A stretch of DNA of 64,000 bases. Origin: Clitopilus passeckerianus (Eukaryota > Basidiomycota > Agaricomycetes > Agaricales > Entolomataceae). The stretch covers positions 1,488,001 to 1,552,000 of the forward strand of contig CALYLX010000128.1 of NCBI GenBank assembly GCA_944990035.1, in the 5' to 3' direction. Shown here in pieces: positions 33,907-46,244 of this stretch (position 1 is the stretch's first letter; every line of letters begins with the position of its first letter). Under the pieces are notes generated by a model, which saw only the letters and a program-made list of their open reading frames with translations, ran no database searches and was not told the origin of the DNA. The position numbers were made by a program, and so were the translations under genes.

Positions 33907-35362
33907 ATGTTCTTAACTCACGTCATTCAAGTTCGCCATTCCCTCAGGCGAGGATTTGCCTCCGTGTCGTCGCCCTCGCCCCCATTGTCTGCAAGCACAG
34001 TAGGGCCATATCAGGTCTTTGACCGCAATGCCAAACGTGTGCAGAAGGACCGAGCAGCGAAGAGGGATGGAGGTTCTCGCAGTGTAACCGTAGACTATGT
34101 GCGCGACGAGGTCGCAGACAGACTGATGGAAAGGTTCATGGTATGTGTTAGAACAATGGATGAATATACGAGATTCTCATCTGTTGTAGGATATTAAAAG
34201 GAAATTCCATACTGTCGTTGATCTTGGCTCTGGCCCTGGTCATTTCTCCAAGCTCCTGGAAGCCGAGAAGGTTGAGAAGTCAATCATGATTGACTCTAGT
34301 GGTACGCACGTCTTGCAACGCTTAGGTACCTCTGATTGAACGGAAATCAGCTGCAACTCTCCACCGTGACCCGGAGACAGAGTTCGAAGGTATGAAGCAG
34401 TGATATCAGTTCAAGTGAAGTCCTGACAACCTTCCTAGTCGAGATTGAGAGAATACATGCCGATGAGGAGAACTTGCTACAAGTCATTCCACCGAATTCG
34501 CAGGATGCAATTGTATCCTGCCTAAGCCTTCACTGGGTTAATGACCTTCCAGGTAATTGATGACACCTATATCCGATAGTTGCCGTGCTGACCAGATATA
34601 AGGCGTCTTGATACAGGCAAAGGAGGCCTTAAAGCCTGACGGTCTTTTCCTCGCAGCAATGTTCGGAGGGAAACTCTGTTCGAGTTACGGTACATCAAAC
34701 TGCCCGTGACTGTATGTATGCTGCTTACATGCTATTTTACAGGACTTCATTGCAGTTGGCAGAGGTAGAACGCCAAGGTGGAATATCCCCACATATATCG
34801 CCCATGACAGGTGAGTATCGAACCTGCTTGACTTCATGCACTTTCATTGACTAGGTAAATGGTAGACACGAGGGATGTATCTAACTTACTTGGCAGAGCA
34901 GGGTTCACCCTCCTAACCGTCGACACCGACGAGGTCAAGGTTGCGTATCCCAGCATGTGGGAACTAATGGAAGACTTATCAGACATGGGAGAAGGCAACG
35001 CCATTTTGGAGAGGTTCGTTGGAGCTTTTCTGCCATAATTTACTTGAGATATGAAACCTGCTTTAGGCCAAGTTACATACCCAGGGATACACTAGCTGCT
35101 GCGTCCGCCATATATAAAGGTCTGTTTTGTCAACGCTCTGCTTCTAATTGGACGATTGCTAATCTGTTCTTGTCAGAAATGCATGGGAACGAAGACGGCT
35201 CGGTACCGGCCACTTTTCAGATCATCTATATGGTTAGTGCCTAGCAACATGGCAATACAAAGGTTCTGACACATTCAACAGATTGGTTGGAGGCCATCCC
35301 CGACCCAGCCAAAGGCATTGGAAAGAGGTACAGGGGAGGTGAATCTTAAGGATGTACTTTAG
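33907..35362 (+). CDS. NDUFAF5: Complex I assembly factor NDUFAF5 (methyltransferase fold)
   Basis: Ten exons: 33907-34140, 34190-34301, 34351-34389, 34439-34552, 34603-34689, 34743-34810, 34866-35013, 35067-35119, 35177-35232, 35282-35362. They join in phase apart from one missing base in the GGG at 34668-34670. The leader [16 protein letters not shown] is a mitochondrial presequence, followed by [17 protein letters not shown]. The SAM-binding motif is [15 protein letters not shown]; later blocks are [24 protein letters not shown] and [19 protein letters not shown]. The family hydroxylates an arginine of the NUFS7/NUKM subunit during complex I assembly in the matrix. Presence of this factor agrees with a complex I-containing fungus. 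Confidence 0.92.
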
Positions 35363-35910
35363 AAAATAAAATTTCCGTACTTTACTACTAATAATTGCAA
35401 TGCTGGCTTTCAATTCTTGGTTTCTGAGAACCTTACCACTGACTCGGGCGCGGCCAAGAGTAATCACGTTGCGATCCCTCGCGAGTTTTTGGTAATGTGG
35501 CACGGGAGACTGCCGTAGCCTTCGGTGAGGTACGGTCTGGAACTCACCTGCCGCAAAAGCCGCAGCATGATCTCCCACTGCCGCCGGCTCGCTAAGGATG
35601 AAGCGACCCGAAATGGCGCCTCCAATTCTAAAAACGGTGCCAATCTTGGAAAACCCAGAGTCCGAGCCATGGGGGTTCCTTAATCCCCTCCAGATATCAC
35701 CCGGGTGCCTCCATTTGTCAAATTTTCTGCGGGGAAAAAAGGCATGAGGTCCTTAATGCGGATGCCTAGCACCCAGATTCGCCAGGTCGGCTGATTTCTT
35801 ACAAGGGACTCTCAAAATACGAGATTGGATCTGATTGCAAAGGCTGAAAGGCGCAGACACGCTGTAAGAGTCCTATATATTAACGGCGAATTCTATTGGC
35901 CTGTTGCAGA
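35363..35910. other. Convergent intergenic region (3' ends)
   Basis: NDUFAF5 and Trm10 genes end towards each other here. No supported coding sequence. Confidence 0.45.
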
Positions 35911-37097
35911 TCATTCCTCCCTGTGCTGCCCGTTTTCGGTGATGTGGCTATCGTCGTCAACTTCATCTCCCTTCACATCCTCGTTGTCATCCTCTTCTTC
36001 CTTCTTTCCCTCGTTTTTACCGCCTGCCTGAAACTTCCGCTTCGGAATTACAGCGTGGAGCGCCGCTTCCCAATCCCTCGTCTCAATCCATTTCAGCAAA
36101 ATCTCAAATACTTGATTTACAGTAAGAACTTTTCGAGTCGGAAGCGCTGCTAAATAACGACCGATAGGCAATCGAGCAGTTCGAATTCCCGACTCGCTGG
36201 CTTTGTTTTGGCATAAGTTCTACGAATTAACAAATGAGAAGACATCCGACGACGACTTGAACACCCCACCTTGTATCGATTGTGATCAACAATTCCGCCA
36301 ATAACATATATCTCCTGGGGAACTAATTCGGTGAGCTCTTCGGTTGAGTCTGCGGTTAAATAGACCACGCTCTGCTTGATGTTGGTCGTCGTTGGTATAT
36401 CACCACTAGAGGACGCAAGACCAACACTTTCGTTGGCGCCATCGTGAGGAGCTCTATCAAGCTGGTCTCTTTGGTCGACCCAGAAACTGTACAAGAGTTT
36501 GGTCTAGCCACAGCCGGTCGTAGCCTGCTTCCCACCATTTGGTGTTTGTCCAGCGCTTATACCCGGCGTCGTTCATGCCATCCATGCGATTCATGGTGCG
36601 GCCGTTGAGCGACGAATAGATCAAAGAAAACGGGTAGGCAGCGTTGCGATTGGCACTGTAAGTATACGCCAGCTGAGAACACAGCGATTTAATTTCCTAG
36701 AACCGTGGCGTCGGGCAAAGTCAAGTGCTAGCAGAATCCAGATGGTGCACACCTTCTCACTCATTAGGTCGTCAAAACCCAAGTCTATAACAACGGTGCC
36801 TCCAAAACTCAGCCGCGGTCGCTTGGCCTCCCTGACCTTCTCTTCCGTCTCATCAAGTTCACCAGCTGCTCTTTTTGCTGCAATGATCCTTTTCTTCTCC
36901 TTCTTGGCCTCTTTTTCTCTCGCCCGCCTCTCTAGCTTCACGGCAGCATAACGTTCAGCCTTCTTCGCTTTTTTTATCGCATTCTTCGAAAGGGGTTGCG
37001 TGACGCCATTTTCAGGTTCGCTGGATTCCTCCGGCTTTGGATCTGTCGTGTCCTTTTCCATGCTCAAATCGGCAGATTTTTCCACGGTTCCTTCCAT
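35911..37097 (-). CDS. TRM10: tRNA (guanine-9-N1) methyltransferase Trm10
   Basis: Exons 37097-36753, 36696-36270 and 36219-35911. The leader is acidic then Lys-rich ([19 protein letters not shown]). The SPOUT domain begins at [31 protein letters not shown] and continues with [15 protein letters not shown] and [17 protein letters not shown], then [13 protein letters not shown], the conserved SAM-site loops of Trm10. The tail is acidic. The middle exon is one base too long for the frame, or hides a short intron, between GYDRLW (about 36515) and the GANES segment (about 36440). That is the opposite sign to the other breaks in this window. The enzyme methylates G9 of many tRNAs. It is divergent from the thioesterase gene with 227 bases between starts. 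Confidence 0.88.
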
Positions 37098-37324
37098 CTT
37101 CGTAGTTGAAAACGCCTGTGGACTTGAAGTTATCAACGTCGAGTTACGACCTTCAAACCCTTGACTCGTAGCGGCACAAAAGCGGATATGCCGGTAGATG
37201 CCGGTCCTCCACAACAGATCGATGATTTCGGTCACAGCTACAAGCTCAGCCGCAACACTGAAATCTGTGCTAGCACCTTTGCTCCTCTTTGGCCATTGCC
37301 ACTCATTTCACTTACACCGCAAGA
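37098..37324. promoter_or_regulatory. Short divergent promoter, Trm10 and thioesterase genes
   Basis: Start codons on opposite strands lie 227 bases apart. No defined element is recognised. Confidence 0.45.
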
Positions 37325-38278
37325 ATGTCTGTCGTACCGAGAGATCTCGAGACAATCGTTCTGCCGGCCCTCTCGAAACACACCGCTACTATCGTTTTTG
37401 TCCACGTTGGTTGATTTGCCTCCGAATCCATTGCACTGCGCTCAACCTATCTATCCCTTTCCCCAGGGCCTTGGAGATGATGGATTTGGCATGAAGCCCA
37501 TAGCAGATGCATTCCGTGAAGACCCCGGTTGCGCCCACATCAAATGGATTCTACCGCACTCGTGAGTTCGCGTCCAGAGACCACGACATACTTCAACTCT
37601 GACAATGCTTGTAGACCAATGCGCCGTGTAACAGCAAGCATGGGTACTCTGATGCCGTCTTGGTGAGAGTATATTTCAACTACACATCTCAACTCTCTCT
37701 TACCCGGCACTTTTCAGGATTGACATTTATTCATTCGGTTTCAATACGAATGAGGACGAAACGGGCATGCTCGAATCTGCCAAAACCATTCAGAAGTTCA
37801 TTGAAGACGAAGTAGCGACTGGCACCGATCCTACCCGTATCATACTGGGAGGGTTCAGCCAAGGAGGCACCATGTCTCTTCTCAGCGGGCTCACTGGCCC
37901 CAGCAAACTAGCTGGCATCGCTAATCTCAATGGCTGGCTGCCACTGAGGTCAAAATTTAAAGAGGTTAGAGACTGCGTTCTCAACATCTCCGCAGTGATC
38001 ATGTACTGAAAGTTTTCAAGCTGGCGTCGCCGCATGCTGGATCAATACCAGTCTTCTGGGGGTACGGGGATAGAGATCCCCTTTGCCCGACCGAGATGAT
38101 TGAGCAATCGACAAAGATCCTCATCGACACCTTGGGAATGAGGCGCAACACTGGCGGAGATGATGGGAAAGGTCTCTGCTACAATGTCTATAACGGCGTG
38201 GGTCACACAACGTGCGAGCAAGAACTCACGGACCTGAAGACCTGGATAAAGAGAATTATTCCGGATACGGAAGCCTGA
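37325..38278 (+). CDS. APT1: Acyl-protein thioesterase 1
   Basis: Five exons (37325-37405, 37467-37561, 37615-37662, 37718-37964, 38021-38278) join in phase to 242 residues. It is an alpha/beta hydrolase of the carboxylesterase/phospholipase family. The oxyanion region is VHGLGDDGFG; the nucleophile lies in ILGGFSQGG (G-x-S-x-G); the acid is the Asp of GYGDRDPL; and the base is the His of YNGVGHTT. The family removes palmitate from Ras and G-alpha proteins in the cytosol. The start MSVVPRDLETIVLPAL is the first ATG that leads into the fold. Confidence 0.93.
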
Positions 38279-38954
38279 TTCTGACGCGTCGTTAGCATTC
38301 TCTGCCCTGGATTGGTTGATCCATCCAAGCTCTTGGGCTTGATTGCTCTTTTTCATTGGATTGCATATTCAAATTTGGCCAATTTATAACACGTTTCCTC
38401 ACTTTTTGGGATCTTGCACGTCATCTAGAGTTCTGATTGCACCTAACACGATAACCGCTGCATCCTTATCGACTTCGTATGCGCAGATAGCAATGAAAAT
38501 GTACAAATCCGAGTCGTGAATGTCAGAAATCTAGACGTCCGCCACTCCATATGGGACCAACGTTAAGATAGAACTTCATACAAGTTTTGTTTACCGTGGC
38601 TTGTATGCAATAATATAATACAAACCTTGATAGTCTATGAAAGACCACTGAAGCGAAGAACCCTTGCACTAACTTGGTTCCAAACGGATCCTTCTGCTTC
38701 AGGTTCGGGCAGCGAGGTTATTCCTCAACAATTCTTCGAATGTCAGATCAGAAATTATTTTGGCCATCCAAGAAAATCCATCTTGACCAGATGACCTCTT
38801 CATGTGTTCCTAACAACTCGGCTGCCGTACAGGATGGCGCCTAGTTTGAACAGTGTGTAAAGTGGAATGACACACCGATCACCATCTTTGATTTGCATCG
38901 CCACTCGAATGTTGGAGATGTTGGGGCAACACTCCTTCTCTTCTGACCACGACC
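38279..38954. other. Intergenic, nothing recognised
   Basis: It follows the thioesterase stop and precedes a small membrane-protein gene on the same strand. No coding exon or RNA gene is supported. Confidence 0.4.
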
Positions 38955-39422
38955 ATGGATACTTCAGGATCTGGTTTAAACCCCGGATCGTCATCTCAGA
39001 CGCAAGCGACAAGCCCTCCTCCTTACACGGAGTCTGCGGTGCAATTCTCCAAACCCACATCGAGCTCATCAGCAGTCAACAATTACGGACCAAACCAGCA
39101 AGCTGCTGGCGGTCAGTCAGGCGTAGCTGGCAGCATGCCCCAAACCGAGTATACATCGGACATTCTCGTACACCAACATCACCACCCACTATTTGGACCC
39201 ACTCCACTATCATCACAACCACTGGTCCCCTATGTTTACTATGACCCGCACTCACCGTACTCCTTGGCGCTGGCGGATTCCCGAGCGCGACGGAGATTCC
39301 TTGGGGCATTTACGTGGGCTATTTGTATTTGGACGCTCGTCGGTCTGTTCGTTGGCACTGAAGTAGAAGTGGCGTTCAGACGGGGAAGGATGGGTGGGAC
39401 CGGCAGTTGGGCTATATCCTGA
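38955..39422 (+). CDS. Small single-span membrane protein, function unknown
   Basis: A single exon of 155 codons. The first 100 residues are Ser/Pro/Gln/His-rich and probably disordered, with a tyrosine-proline cluster (PLVPYVYYDPHSPY). Then RARRRFLGAFTWAICIWTLV forms a basic patch next to one transmembrane segment ending LVGLFVG, with a short basic tail. The positive residues lie before the span, which suggests the N-terminal part faces the cytosol. The composition and one clear span support a real gene, but no family is recognised. Confidence 0.55.
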   Translation: MDTSGSGLNPGSSSQTQATSPPPYTESAVQFSKPTSSSSAVNNYGPNQQAAGGQSGVAGSMPQTEYTSDILVHQHHHPLFGPTPLSSQPLVPYVYYDPHSPYSLALADSRARRRFLGAFTWAICIWTLVGLFVGTEVEVAFRRGRMGGTGSWAIS

Positions 39423-42069
39423 GTGTCTGGATGGACCACGTTGGGCAGTGACGCGGACGGCTCCATTGTCAGATTGGTAGGCCACCTACACAGGAAGGGC
39501 TAGTGAGGCAAACTCTTTATTCTATACTACCCAACATGTGGCCTTCGGACAAGTCCATGCTCGGGATATATATGATAAGCTAATTATACCAGTCTAATGT
39601 AATCAATGCACATTCTATAGCTCTAAGGGGAGCCTGGATAAATTCAATAGTATTCTGCTAGTACAAACGTCAACGCGTTCACAATATAATTGATTCATTG
39701 TATTATCGATGTAGGCCTTGCAGCCTCGTTTCGTACATGCAGTATACACATTCTCAAGTTCAATTAATCAACCCTCCGTAATCAATATAGTTTCTTGCAT
39801 AGATTGGTGGAAGGCCCGATATGATCAGGAGCATGTGATGAACTTCATCGTTCGACGCATAAATGCATGAGCCCTCGGAGATACCGTATTCCTGACATCA
39901 CAGATCCAGCTCAGATGTATCCATGCAGCACCACGCTGCCATGATAGTCGTCTTTGGAGAACTCCCGAAGTTGAGAACCTTGAATCTCATACGTTTTCTG
40001 AACCCAGGGATTTTGGAGTACGATTCACCATGATGAAGAACATGATCTAAACGACAGTAAGCGCTCTCGTATTGAGGTCAGCCAAGTGCCGTATTCCCTA
40101 TCCCGCTCGAGAAAGGGAAAACATTATAGCCTACGAATGATATCTGAGCAAGGACCGTACTTTACCCGCCGCAGCGAGATACATCCTCAGATGCGTAAGG
40201 GACCGGGCCGACCATCTATCAACCAGATGCAGAGGGATTAAACTTTCTCCAGTTTATTAGGTCACTTTCAGAACTCATTCCAGCAGGTTCGTTTCTGCTT
40301 CAAACAGAGGCGGATATTGCGTTCAGCTCTGATCATTTTGATGGCGAATGTTTAACCAAAAATAGAAAGTCTATTGCCATTTATATATGGGTCGAAGCAA
40401 GCCTCCTTGAACGAAGGACGAGCGAAAGAGGGCTGTGGATTCACGACATTACACGCCACGGGTAAGTTATAGAACATGGGGTATGCACGAAGATCAATAC
40501 CCACCATTACCAACATTTCTGGGAGAGTCAAAGTTAATGACTGATGGAACCATTCATTCCCCACACAATATTGTTGGCCTAAGATCTTCAGCGCATTATC
40601 TCCCAAATTACCCATAAAAGATCTTAGAACATAAGCGTCATTCGATTCCATGTTGCGGTTTCCCTGGAAGAAATAATTGGCGATCGGAGGGGCGGCGAGG
40701 GCGCGTGATGAGCGAAACATCCCCCACGATGCAATGAGGCCTGACAAGGCTGTGCGGCGGTTTGGTAATTTGTGCGTAGTGTGCAGGCTAGCCCTGGCGC
40801 GAGCTGGAGTATGAATTTGACTTCATCGTGTACCTGAACCTGGTACTGTCAACCCCGACACCATGATGAGGATCGAATCGAGTTCGGAATGGAATAGTTC
40901 CAAAATCATCCTTAGACCATAGCATGTTCAGGGTACAAGATCTGCTGGTAATTAGGACGCTGTGAAAGGTGAATGCCTAGCAGGGGGTCCTCTGTTGACT
41001 GAAAGCCCAAAAGGTGTAAGGATCATCTCCAAACATCTGGTTCTCCAGCCTGAAATGACTAGATCCTAATAGGACTCCTATGTTCTCTTCACTACCAAGT
41101 TGCTCCTGTACGAGGTAACCTACAGGGTTGTGACTTCAGACTAGAACGAATCCCGTGATAAATCGCAGATCACCCGTACCAACGAAATCTATGGTTGCCC
41201 AGTGCCAGACTGGAGCTTGGAGCCATGGATGTGTCAAGAGCACATACAGCTATAAAGAAGAAGGGACCGTCACAATACTCGGCGGTCACAAAACCGGGAG
41301 GCGACGGGTAGTGAAAGTTGGCTCGGATTTTTTTTGCAGAGTTCATCGCGTGGACTGTCATCATCACTATGTCACGCTCGATCCACATCTCTTCCTTCAA
41401 CCTTTTCACCACCTCAACGACAGCGACGACGCTCTGGGCAACATCTAAATTGCTATGAATTCACCCTATCTGGCTATCGGACTAAGTTGCGCTCAGGTCG
41501 CGACACTTGATCCAACTGACTCTGTCGCCAAGCGCCATCCTTTTTTCATGCAAATCGATGCCAACCACCACCAACAGCGCAGTGATTAGTGGAGGCATTT
41601 TTGGTGGTCTGTGCGTAATCCACGTGACTAACTAAGGTTAGGTTTCCATTATTTGTTTATTGGCCTGTGCGTGGGAATGTTGTATCTGGGGGAAGATTTT
41701 GATTTTGGATGTGACAAGGCCGCCAACTCGGGACCATCCGACTTTCTTTCACATACCTCGATCGCACACATCTTCGAGCTCATCGTTACCGACGACGTCC
41801 GCAACCTTTCCTCCTCGACGGCGTCTCTCACATCGGTCCGCTCGTAATACAGTCCACTCTTCACCTGCTTGTGGCCGCCATCGTACCGTGAAGCGCTTGT
41901 GACTCGCCCGGCACCGCAATCCCAATTCATCGCCCTCCATCGCGCGCTTCAACGTTTTCACGCTCAATTGCCACTTGTGCGCATACCTGAACGACTTGAA
42001 CTATTCGCCTCTCATCCTTGGATGTATTAGAACCCTCTCCATCTCTTTTCGACTTCGTATTTCGCAAGT
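39423..42069. other. Gene-poor stretch, 2.6 kb
   Basis: No convincing gene. The best open frame is 40747-40352 on the minus strand (131 codons, from MSGLIASWGMF); it shows no family motif, no splice partners and could be chance or a remnant. A plus-strand frame at 41155-41448 is similarly weak. The last few hundred bases should be the long leader or promoter of the Whi3-like gene. No terminal repeats or transposase motif are visible by eye. Confidence 0.4.
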
Positions 42070-45000
42070 TTGCCCACGCTGGCTACCTCAGCTTCCTCCC
42101 ACTATACCTCCCACGAGGGTCTGATTAACAAGTCTCTCCTGGACTCACTGGACGCTCAGGCGGACGCAGAACCCATTTTGTCTTCTGATTCTGAGCCAGC
42201 AAACCCACAGTCACACAGTTCTGCCTCCAACTCATCTTCAAGTGGCAACTCACCAACAGTCCCATCCTACATGCAAATGCAATCACTTTCATATCCAGAA
42301 TCTCCCAATTTCGACGCCATGCATAGTCACCATCTGCATTCCCAGAATAATCAATTCAACCAGCATAACTTGTATTCTTCACCCAACATTCCGGAGCATC
42401 ACTACCAATCTCTCTCCAATGTTCCGTCCGAGCACGATCTTCGCAACAAAGTTCAACGGCAGCAGCAGCAGCAGCTCAAAACCGACACTCTGAATAACAT
42501 GTACCAGTCTGATTTCAACGCTTACGCCAACAACACTCGTCCACGGCAGCAAGCCAACCGAGTTAGCATCACTGCTACAAATCAGTATTTTACTACTTCA
42601 AATGCCGATAATTTCCCTGCTTCATCCGCGTCATCCACTACGCCTCGATCCGGCTACGAATATGGTGCCTCTGCAAACCCTAAGCCCTATTCCGATTATT
42701 ACGGGTCGCCCACAATTCTCCAGCAACCAGGGCTTAGCAGCACTAAGGGACAGCCAAACTCATTCTCTTCCCAATTCTCGAGTGGCGCTCATATCTCTTC
42801 GCAAACTCCCTATGGCCCTCATGTCATCACTGGCCCATCCGCTGGGTCGTCTCATGTTAATGGTGGACCCAGCAACGCCATGTTAAATGGTCCTGCTGGA
42901 CTGGCTCATAACAGTACCGCCTCCAATGTCAATAATAATGCGAACGAAGAGATATCCACAATTTTCGTTGTCGGTTTCCCGGATGATATGCAGGTACTTG
43001 CGAGCCTTCTAATTCTTCCAGGCCCGAAAGCTTACCTCGTTGTAGGAACGAGAATTCCAGAACATGTTCACATTCTCGCCTGATTTTGAGGCGGCAACTC
43101 TGAAAATCCCCAACAAAGAGTCAACAGCTTACAATGCAGTCAATAACGTCAACTCTGCTCGGCCGCCATTTGCTGCATTTGCGGGGTCCAATGACCCTTA
43201 CAACCTTGTCACCGTCAATCAAGGAGGTGTCATCGTCGATGCTGGTCGGGACGGAACCATCACTTCATGGCCGATGCATGGAGACGATATCACTGGGGCC
43301 AACTTTAATTCTGGCAACAATGTTCCACCTCGGAAACAGATCATAGGGTTTGCCAAGTTTAGGACAAGGGAAGCTGCCCTTGCTGCCAGGGATGGATTAC
43401 AGGGCCGTAGGGTCGACATTGAAAAGGGTGCGGTTCTGAAGGCGGAGATGGCCAAGAAGAATCTGCATACCAAACGCGGCGTCGGTCCAGTTGCTGGACC
43501 TGCTAACGCACCTTCCAACCTCGCAATGCAACAAACCATCCTGAATGGTGCCGGCGCACAATCTTTCGGGATGGGTGGAAACGATATGATTGGGATGAGA
43601 GAAAGAGAGATGGGCACACTTGGTGCGATGGGTTTGAACGGAAGATTGGCGCAATGGAGGGACCAGATTCAGCACCCCCAGGAGGGTTCCTTTCCTGGCA
43701 TGGCAGAGGAACGGCGGGCAACCCTGGTCAACGGCATGAACCCCACGGCCGCTTCGTTGATATCGACCAATCTCAGAGGCGCCAGGGAACGTGCCGAAGA
43801 GGAAGAACGCAAAGCTGACATGCACAGGCTACGCTCGAGCATGTCAGCCTATGATGCATTCCATTCGGTTCCTGCTGTCGATCTTTCCAAGTATCCCAAC
43901 TCTGGCTCGATGTTCTCTCCCCCATGTGATGACGGAACACCGAATGGCGGTAGCCCAATGCTCTCAAACAATCAGGCATTTGGCCGTGCCCACATGCACC
44001 AAGATGAGCCTGGTCCGTGGGACAATGTGCCAACACGGGCCTCCCACCCACATTCTCCCTCTCAGCGATCGGAATCACCAGCAAATGGCAATATCATTTA
44101 TGCAGACATCCCTCCCCGACCCATTTCTCCCTCTGAGGGCCCTGCGATAAACAATGCACGTGGCGTCCCCAATCGCATCTCTCACTCCACATCAGAATCC
44201 AGTTCTTCCAATGCCAGTGGTGCTCAAGGCCTCGCTCATCTGAATACCGAAAGAGCCGCTCTGAATGGTGCGCCTGGTGTTGGCGAGCTGTCCCAGGCCC
44301 TCACCGGTTTGGATATGGATAGTGACGGGGGTAAAACTTCGCCTCAGTTGCCTTCTCCCGCCTCTGGGTCCAGTTCAAAATCAAATGGAGACCAGAACCC
44401 GCCCATCAATACATTGTATGTGGGCAATCTCCCCACTGCTTTCACACCAGGCGGGTTCCCTCAGGACGGCCTAGAAGAGAGTTTAAAGGAACTGTTTGCT
44501 ATTCAGCCTGGGTATCGTCGTTTGTCGTTTAGACAGAAGAATAACGGTCCGATGTGCTTTGTCGAGGTACGCCTATAGCTCATGTAGTACCCATCCCGCT
44601 GACCGTTTGTCTAGTTTGATGATGTCCATTTTGCTACCAAGGCTCTCAACGAACTGTACGGCAATAATCTGAAGGGTCTCGTCAAGGGAGGCATTCGTCT
44701 GTCATACAGCAAGAACCCACTCGGTGTACGCACTCCTACTAGTGCTACCGGTTCAACGATGCCGATGCAACAGCAACAACAAGTACCCTCTCAGAGCAAT
44801 GGACCTCCGCAGTCGTTTATTCCCTACTCGACAGAGTTTCGGCCGCGGTTTGGCGATGATATACATTCAGGCGTGCCTATTCAGCGAGAAGCCGTGATCC
44901 CTCTTCTCACCAACACTTCCATGGATACCCTCAGGATCAGCTTGCCTCGTCTCCGCCCCCGCGCTTCTCGTCGCCCCCCTCTTTTGTGCCATCGTCGGGC

Positions 45001-45171
45001 CCGAGCTCTCTAACGTCTGGGATTCCCCGTTATGGCCTTGGTGGTGGCATCTCCGGCGGGTTCTCCTCATCCTTCTCGCCTTTTGGGCTGTCGAATTCTC
45101 CACCGCCCCAGATACCCGACCACTCTTCTGAGGGTCATCTCATTTCGCATTCACCGCATATTCCCCAGTAA
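42070..45171 (+). CDS. WHI3: Whi3-like RNA-binding protein, RRM and Gln/Asn-rich
   Basis: Exons 42070-42993, 43046-44566 and 44615-45171. The N-terminal 300 residues are Ser/Asn/Gln-rich with a poly-Gln run. A diverged first RRM follows ([12 protein letters not shown]...[22 protein letters not shown]), then a long linker, and a C-terminal RRM with [30 protein letters not shown] and [16 protein letters not shown], the signature end of Whi3. One base is missing near 44892, after which the Pro/Ser-rich tail continues to the stop at 45169. Whi3 binds cyclin mRNAs and forms condensates controlling cell size, mating and hyphal nuclear timing. The start is unresolved: the frame is open from a TAG at 42028, but its first ATG is 42271, so a short upstream exon is likely. 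Confidence 0.82.
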
Positions 45172-46244
45172 AGCTGCACTCTAGAAGCCATCAAACTGGT
45201 TCCTGATATTTATTGTTCCTCAACCTGGCTTCTTGGCTCGTATCTTATTCACCCCAATTAACCACACTGCAACTCACCCGCAATATTTTCACAATTCGCA
45301 ATTACTAACATTTGTATTATCGGCAACGCAAATCAGTTTCTCGTTTTTTCGTTTTCCACAGTACCGCAATCACATCGTCGTCTTCCTCCATTTCTTGTGC
45401 AGTCTGCTTTGGCTTTTAGGACTCCACCATCTGTTCGTTTTCCCATGCAATTAATTATTCCATGCCTCTCAACATCGTCAAGTATCATATATTGTCTTGG
45501 TCTCACGTTTTACATACACACAAGAACTCGTATATTACGCTGTCTCCATTCATTGCCTTGCTTCCGTTACATCTAGTATTCCCGCGCCACCTTGTACACA
45601 TTCTATTTGGTCTTCGTACTTTACAAGCGTTTTGCTTGGTTTGATGGAGATCTTCTTTTGCCTCGTTCTCGTCTATCTATCATGTATATCATTATGACCA
45701 GATACCTATCCATGTTACACTGCTCAATAATGGGATCCAACATTAATGTCGTGATCATAGAATATCATCTGCTCTTGAACTAAAATCGGCAAATCCTGTG
45801 GAAGGATGTCGGAATTCGTGACTCTTTTCATGGCCTTTCTGACACGAGCTCGTGTGGCGTTTTGTGATTGGCTTGGAAGAGTTACCACAATATCTCGTGC
45901 CTGCTCAGTGCTTGTTACACAACTGCAACCTTTCCTTCGTTAGTCGTTAAGCATGACCCATTGATAGATATCAATGTAATGGATCTTTTAAATGAAGGAA
46001 ATCAATGGAATACAGTAGCCAAAACCTCCATGCACGCCTTGGTCTTTGACGGAATTACGGTCACAGCTTAGTTACATGTTCCAACCAGAGTGTGTAAAAT
46101 TTGCATCTATCAATGTCAACAGAATAATAACGAAAGCGTGAGTACAAGTAGACGAGCAACACATATTCTATGCACACCATGATACAATAAACAAATCGAA
46201 TGTCCAGAAGTTAATATGAAGCAGAAAGTCAGGCAGTTAAGGGC
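45172..46244. other. Convergent intergenic region, 1.07 kb
   Basis: It lies between the stop codons of the Whi3-like and PP4R3 genes. It is T-rich with short chance frames and should hold two 3' untranslated regions. No gene is supported. Confidence 0.5.

Noticed and set aside
40352..40747. 131-codon minus-strand frame as a gene
   Set aside because: No recognisable motif, no splice partners, and the surrounding region shows no coding bias; kept only as a note under the gene-poor stretch.
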